Shown: positions 61,783-64,000 of the stretch, one piece after another
Layout: every line of letters begins with the position of its first letter
Numbering within the stretch: the stretch's first letter is position 1
Source of the DNA: Rhodococcus sp. ARC_M6
GTDB taxonomy: Bacteria > Actinomycetota > Actinomycetes > Mycobacteriales > Mycobacteriaceae
Direction: 5' to 3'
DNA: 64,000 nt
Assembly (NCBI RefSeq): GCF_022810305.1
Contig: NZ_JALGQH010000017.1
Coordinates: 1 to 64,000 of the forward strand
The notes under the pieces: generated by a model
Told to the model about the DNA's origin: nothing
Seen by the model: the letters and a program-made list of their open reading frames with translations, nothing else
Databases searched by the model: none
Position numbers and translations under genes: made by a program

Positions 61783-63165
61783 ATGAGCGTCGATACCGTA
61801 GTTGCCGATGTTGTAGCTGGTTCTGCAATTAATGTGCGCGGCATGCTGTGGCAACTACGTCCGTGCGACGTGCGGGAAGTCGCCATCAGTGTGTCCGCGG
61901 AAATCCTACGGCTGGAAGCGATCCGGGTTGCCGCGGTCGACGCGTTAGCCCTTCATCCGGACGAGCCGGTGCTGTGTTACCGCGGTGTCGGCCGCTGGCT
62001 GGCCGCGAACACGATGTTGCAGAATGCGGCCGGAAACAAGATCGCTGCCCTCGGGGTGGCCCTGCGAGCATTCCCCGCCAGTGCGGCGCAGTTCGATGCC
62101 GGTGACCTCACCGTCGACCATGCCGCGCTGATCACCGCATTCTGCGAGTCTCCCCCGAAAGGGATGCCGGACCGCGCCCTACCGCATTGCCTGAAAACCT
62201 TGCTCGCGGCAGCTTCCGGGGTGGAGGCGACCACCACGAAGTTGCGCTACGCCATTGCGGTGCTTGAGCGGATCTTCGAATCCGAAGACATCCCGGCCGG
62301 GGAAGACGACGACCGCAACGAGCTGCGTATTTCTCCGACGTTGAACGGTCGGGTGGTGATCAAAGGTGAGTTCGATGCGTTGACCGGCGAAATGCTTCTC
62401 TCGGCGTTGTCGGGGTTGTCGATGCCGACCCCTGCCGCGGATGGGACTCCGGATGCGCGGTCGGCGGCCAAGCGGACGGCGGATGCGTTGACGGAGTTGA
62501 TTCGCCGGTATCTCGACAATGCGGCGACCGGGGTGGACGGTGGTCAGCGTCCGCATGTGAATGTGCATGTGGCTGCGAAAGATCTTGCGGAGCATCGGGA
62601 CTGCGCGAGCACGCGCACTGCATCGTCGAGCTTGGCTACGCCCGATGATGAGACTGACGTCGAGGATGCGCCGGTGTGGGGCTTCGACGATCTGGAGGAT
62701 CTCGACGATCTTGATGTCGGGCACATGCCGTGGATGGGTCCGCTGAGTATCACCCGCACCCGGATGTTGGCGTGTGATTGCCTGCTCTCAACGGTGCTGC
62801 TGGATGAGAACGGCGCCCCGCTCGATGTGAGTCCTCTGAAACGGTTGGTGTCGGCGGCGCAGCGGACGGCGTTGATCGCCCGCGACAAGGGGTGTGCGTT
62901 CCCCTCCTGTGATGCGGTGCCGGCGTGGTGCGATGCGCACCATATTCGGCCGTGGTCGCAGGGTGGGTTGACGGTGATGGACAACCTCACCTTGCTGTGC
63001 CGAGCGCACCACACTCTGATTCACCGTAAGGCCGGTTTTGCGGGGCAGTGGGAGATCAAGATGGGGTCGGATCGGAAGCCGTGGTTCATTCCGCCGGCGG
63101 GGATTGATCCGGTGCAGCGGCCGCGGCGATCAAACCTGCGTCCGGGTCCGGTGCTACGCACGTGA
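61783..63165 (+). CDS. DUF222/HNH endonuclease-domain protein (13E12 repeat family)
   Basis: 460 residues from the ATG at 61783, favoured by GGGGGAT 4-10 nt upstream; an ATG four codons earlier and a TTG at 61732 are alternatives. The N-terminal DUF222 region (about 20-290) is followed by a C-terminal HNH nuclease domain with 'GCAFPSC...WCDAHHIRPWSQGGLTVMDNLTLLCRAHHTLIHR', carrying zinc-binding Cys pairs and the catalytic His. The acidic low-complexity stretch 'DDLEDLDDLD' lies between. These genes are multi-copy in mycolic-acid bacteria and behave like mobile elements. Preceded by an SOS box. Confidence 0.9.
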   Translation: MSVDTVVADVVAGSAINVRGMLWQLRPCDVREVAISVSAEILRLEAIRVAAVDALALHPDEPVLCYRGVGRWLAANTMLQNAAGNKIAALGVALRAFPASAAQFDAGDLTVDHAALITAFCESPPKGMPDRALPHCLKTLLAAASGVEATTTKLRYAIAVLERIFESEDIPAGEDDDRNELRISPTLNGRVVIKGEFDALTGEMLLSALSGLSMPTPAADGTPDARSAAKRTADALTELIRRYLDNAATGVDGGQRPHVNVHVAAKDLAEHRDCASTRTASSSLATPDDETDVEDAPVWGFDDLEDLDDLDVGHMPWMGPLSITRTRMLACDCLLSTVLLDENGAPLDVSPLKRLVSAAQRTALIARDKGCAFPSCDAVPAWCDAHHIRPWSQGGLTVMDNLTLLCRAHHTLIHRKAGFAGQWEIKMGSDRKPWFIPPAGIDPVQRPRRSNLRPGPVLRT

Positions 63166-63196
63166 GAATTGTTGCACCACAACTGCAGACGTGCCA

Positions 63197-63229
63197 GGCT
63201 TCGCATCAGAATTTCGCCGATGCGAAGCC
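63197..63229 (+). terminator. Hairpin after the HNH-protein gene
   Basis: Perfect 11-bp arms GGCTTCGCATC (63197-63207) and GATGCGAAGCC (63219-63229), loop 11 nt, 31 nt after the stop codon. Confidence 0.75.
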
Positions 63230-63269
63230 CACACGCACGGGCCGTGCTGGTTGCTCATCGCTAAGTTTC

Positions 63270-63293
63270 AGAGCGTTAGAGCGTTAGAGCGTC
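63270..63293. repeat. Three 8-bp tandem repeats at the nitroreductase 3' end
   Basis: AGAGCGTT, AGAGCGTT, AGAGCGTC at 63270-63293, running into the stop codon (63292-63294) of the minus-strand gene. A minor slippage-type repeat. Confidence 0.6.
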
Positions 63294-63783
63294 AGGGTTC
63301 CGGGGGCGAGCAGGACAGGAGCGAGACCGAAACTTGGATTTCTCGCGAGTACGCGCGATCCGCGTAGGTGGTGTATGCCGGCCAGACATCGGTTGCGAGT
63401 GCCCAGAGTCGTTTCCGCAGAGCACCTTCGGCAAGTTCTGCCAGCACTGGCGTTTTCACACCTTTGATCGATACCGTCGCCCGCTGATCGGCGATCAGAT
63501 TGTAGGTCCACTGGGGATGTGCGGTCTGGCCCCAATTGGAGCCGACTACAACAAATGATCCCTCGTCAGGTGCGTACAAGAGTGGCGTCGTCTGGGATTG
63601 TCCGCTCCGACGCCCGGTCACGGTAAGGAGCAGTTGCGGGACTGTGCCGTTCCCGACGAGAGAGACCTTGCCCCGTGTCGATTTCTGCACTGCACGATCG
63701 ATCGCGACCAAATCCTTGCCCAGATCGGAGAACCATTGAGTGTGGCCCACGGAGCGCATCAATGACCGGTAGGGATTGCGCAT
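63292..63783 (-). CDS. Ddn-type F420-dependent nitroreductase-like protein
   Basis: 163 residues from the ATG at 63781-63783, chosen because AGGAG sits 5 nt upstream; the frame stays open further across an 18-bp repeat but lacks a ribosome site. The fold matches the deazaflavin-dependent nitroreductase family: 'LVGNGTVPQLLLTVTGRRSGQSQTTPLLYAPDEGSFVVVGSNWGQTAHPQWTYNLIADQRATVSIKG'. These use reduced F420 to reduce quinones or nitro compounds (Ddn activates pretomanid in M. tuberculosis). Substrate unknown. Fits an F420-rich organism. Confidence 0.85.
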   Translation of the reverse strand: MRNPYRSLMRSVGHTQWFSDLGKDLVAIDRAVQKSTRGKVSLVGNGTVPQLLLTVTGRRSGQSQTTPLLYAPDEGSFVVVGSNWGQTAHPQWTYNLIADQRATVSIKGVKTPVLAELAEGALRKRLWALATDVWPAYTTYADRAYSREIQVSVSLLSCSPPEP

Positions 63784-63793
63784 GGTGCTCCTG

Positions 63794-63826
63794 ATCTCGG
63801 TGGGACAGAGAATCTCGGTGGGACAG
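63794..63826. repeat. 18-bp-period direct repeat in the leader of the Ddn-like gene
   Basis: ATCTCGGTGGGACAG occurs at 63794-63808 and 63812-63826. It lies 11 to 43 nt upstream of the chosen ATG, so it is leader rather than coding sequence if that start is right; in the longer frame it would encode a repeated Cys-Pro-Thr-Glu-Ile. Confidence 0.55.
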
Positions 63827-64000
63827 GGATCCGCCTGTCGGCGGATGTCGTCTGTTGGGTTCGAGTGTCTCGGAGAGGATTGTGCCACGCATGGTCACAC
63901 CTACACGAGGGAAATGGAATTTTGTCGAACAGCGAAGATTCTGCGAGTTTCGTTCCCGTTGAGAATAATTGGGACTATCTACACGAACAGGGAACTATCG

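Overview
The window reads as chromosomal DNA of a mycolic-acid actinobacterium, most likely Rhodococcus (R. erythropolis/qingshengii type). This rests on high GC with frequent GTG starts, a WhiB protein, DevR/DevS, F420-dependent enzymes, a 13E12-type HNH protein, and close relatives of the Mycobacterium tuberculosis genes echA6, Rv0906, ctpE, Rv0909, Rv0910, ligD, thyA-dfrA and cobF. The genus is an inference from remembered protein families, not a database result. No phage, insertion sequence, CRISPR array or rRNA operon was seen; there is one tRNA gene, tRNA-Arg(CCT).

Left part (1-11 kb): a minus-strand 'conservon' (sensor-kinase-like protein, Roadblock protein, DUF742 protein cut by the window edge), a flavin monooxygenase-like protein, then echA6, an Rv0906-type metallo-hydrolase and the P-type ATPase ctpE in M. 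tuberculosis order, a membrane diguanylate cyclase, and an Rv0909-type small 'antitoxin-like' protein. From 11.1 to 20.4 kb a transport island lies between the Rv0909-like gene and its usual partner Rv0910 (20.4 kb). It holds a Na+/H+ antiporter, a secretory lipase lipoprotein, a LytS/LytT two-component system, and two DUF485-plus-sodium:solute symporter pairs, the second resembling the monocarboxylate transporter MctC.

Middle part (20.9-42.4 kb): a VWA-domain protein, an amino-acid-binding lipoprotein, the three-domain NHEJ ligase LigD without a Ku neighbour, a beta-lactamase-fold lipoprotein that has lost catalytic residues, an NlpC/P60 hydrolase, an OmpR/histidine-kinase pair and a DUF4173-like membrane protein. 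Next is a sulfatase locus (type I sulfatase, TetR regulator, TauD/AtsK-like dioxygenase, formylglycine-generating enzyme). After the tRNA come a second crotonase, a ROK regulator, WhiB3-like, a HAD protein, the amino-acid permease CycA and an M23 peptidase.

Right part (42.5-64 kb): a hypoxia/dormancy-flavoured cluster (GCS2-type ligase, two tandem-domain universal stress proteins, an LLM-class F420 oxidoreductase, DevR), with devS placed convergently to devR. Then SRPBCC and cupin proteins, thyA-dfrA, cobF, a 23-bp triple tandem repeat, a second diguanylate cyclase, an Fpg/Nei glycosylase, a LysR regulator, two tandem paralogous secreted Ig-repeat proteins, an MFS exporter, a 13E12/HNH protein under a near-perfect SOS box, and a Ddn-type F420 nitroreductase-like protein.

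The most novel-looking items are the tandem secreted Ig-repeat pair with a shared cysteine-containing N-terminal domain and a Gly/Ser 'GSLGS' tail that also occurs in the NlpC/P60 protein; the split Rv0909/Rv0910 pair; the dispersed 20-bp-arm palindrome (33.5 and 46.3 kb, with a degenerate relative at 20.4 kb); and the predicted TetR operators flanking the sulfatase/TetR divergent promoter.
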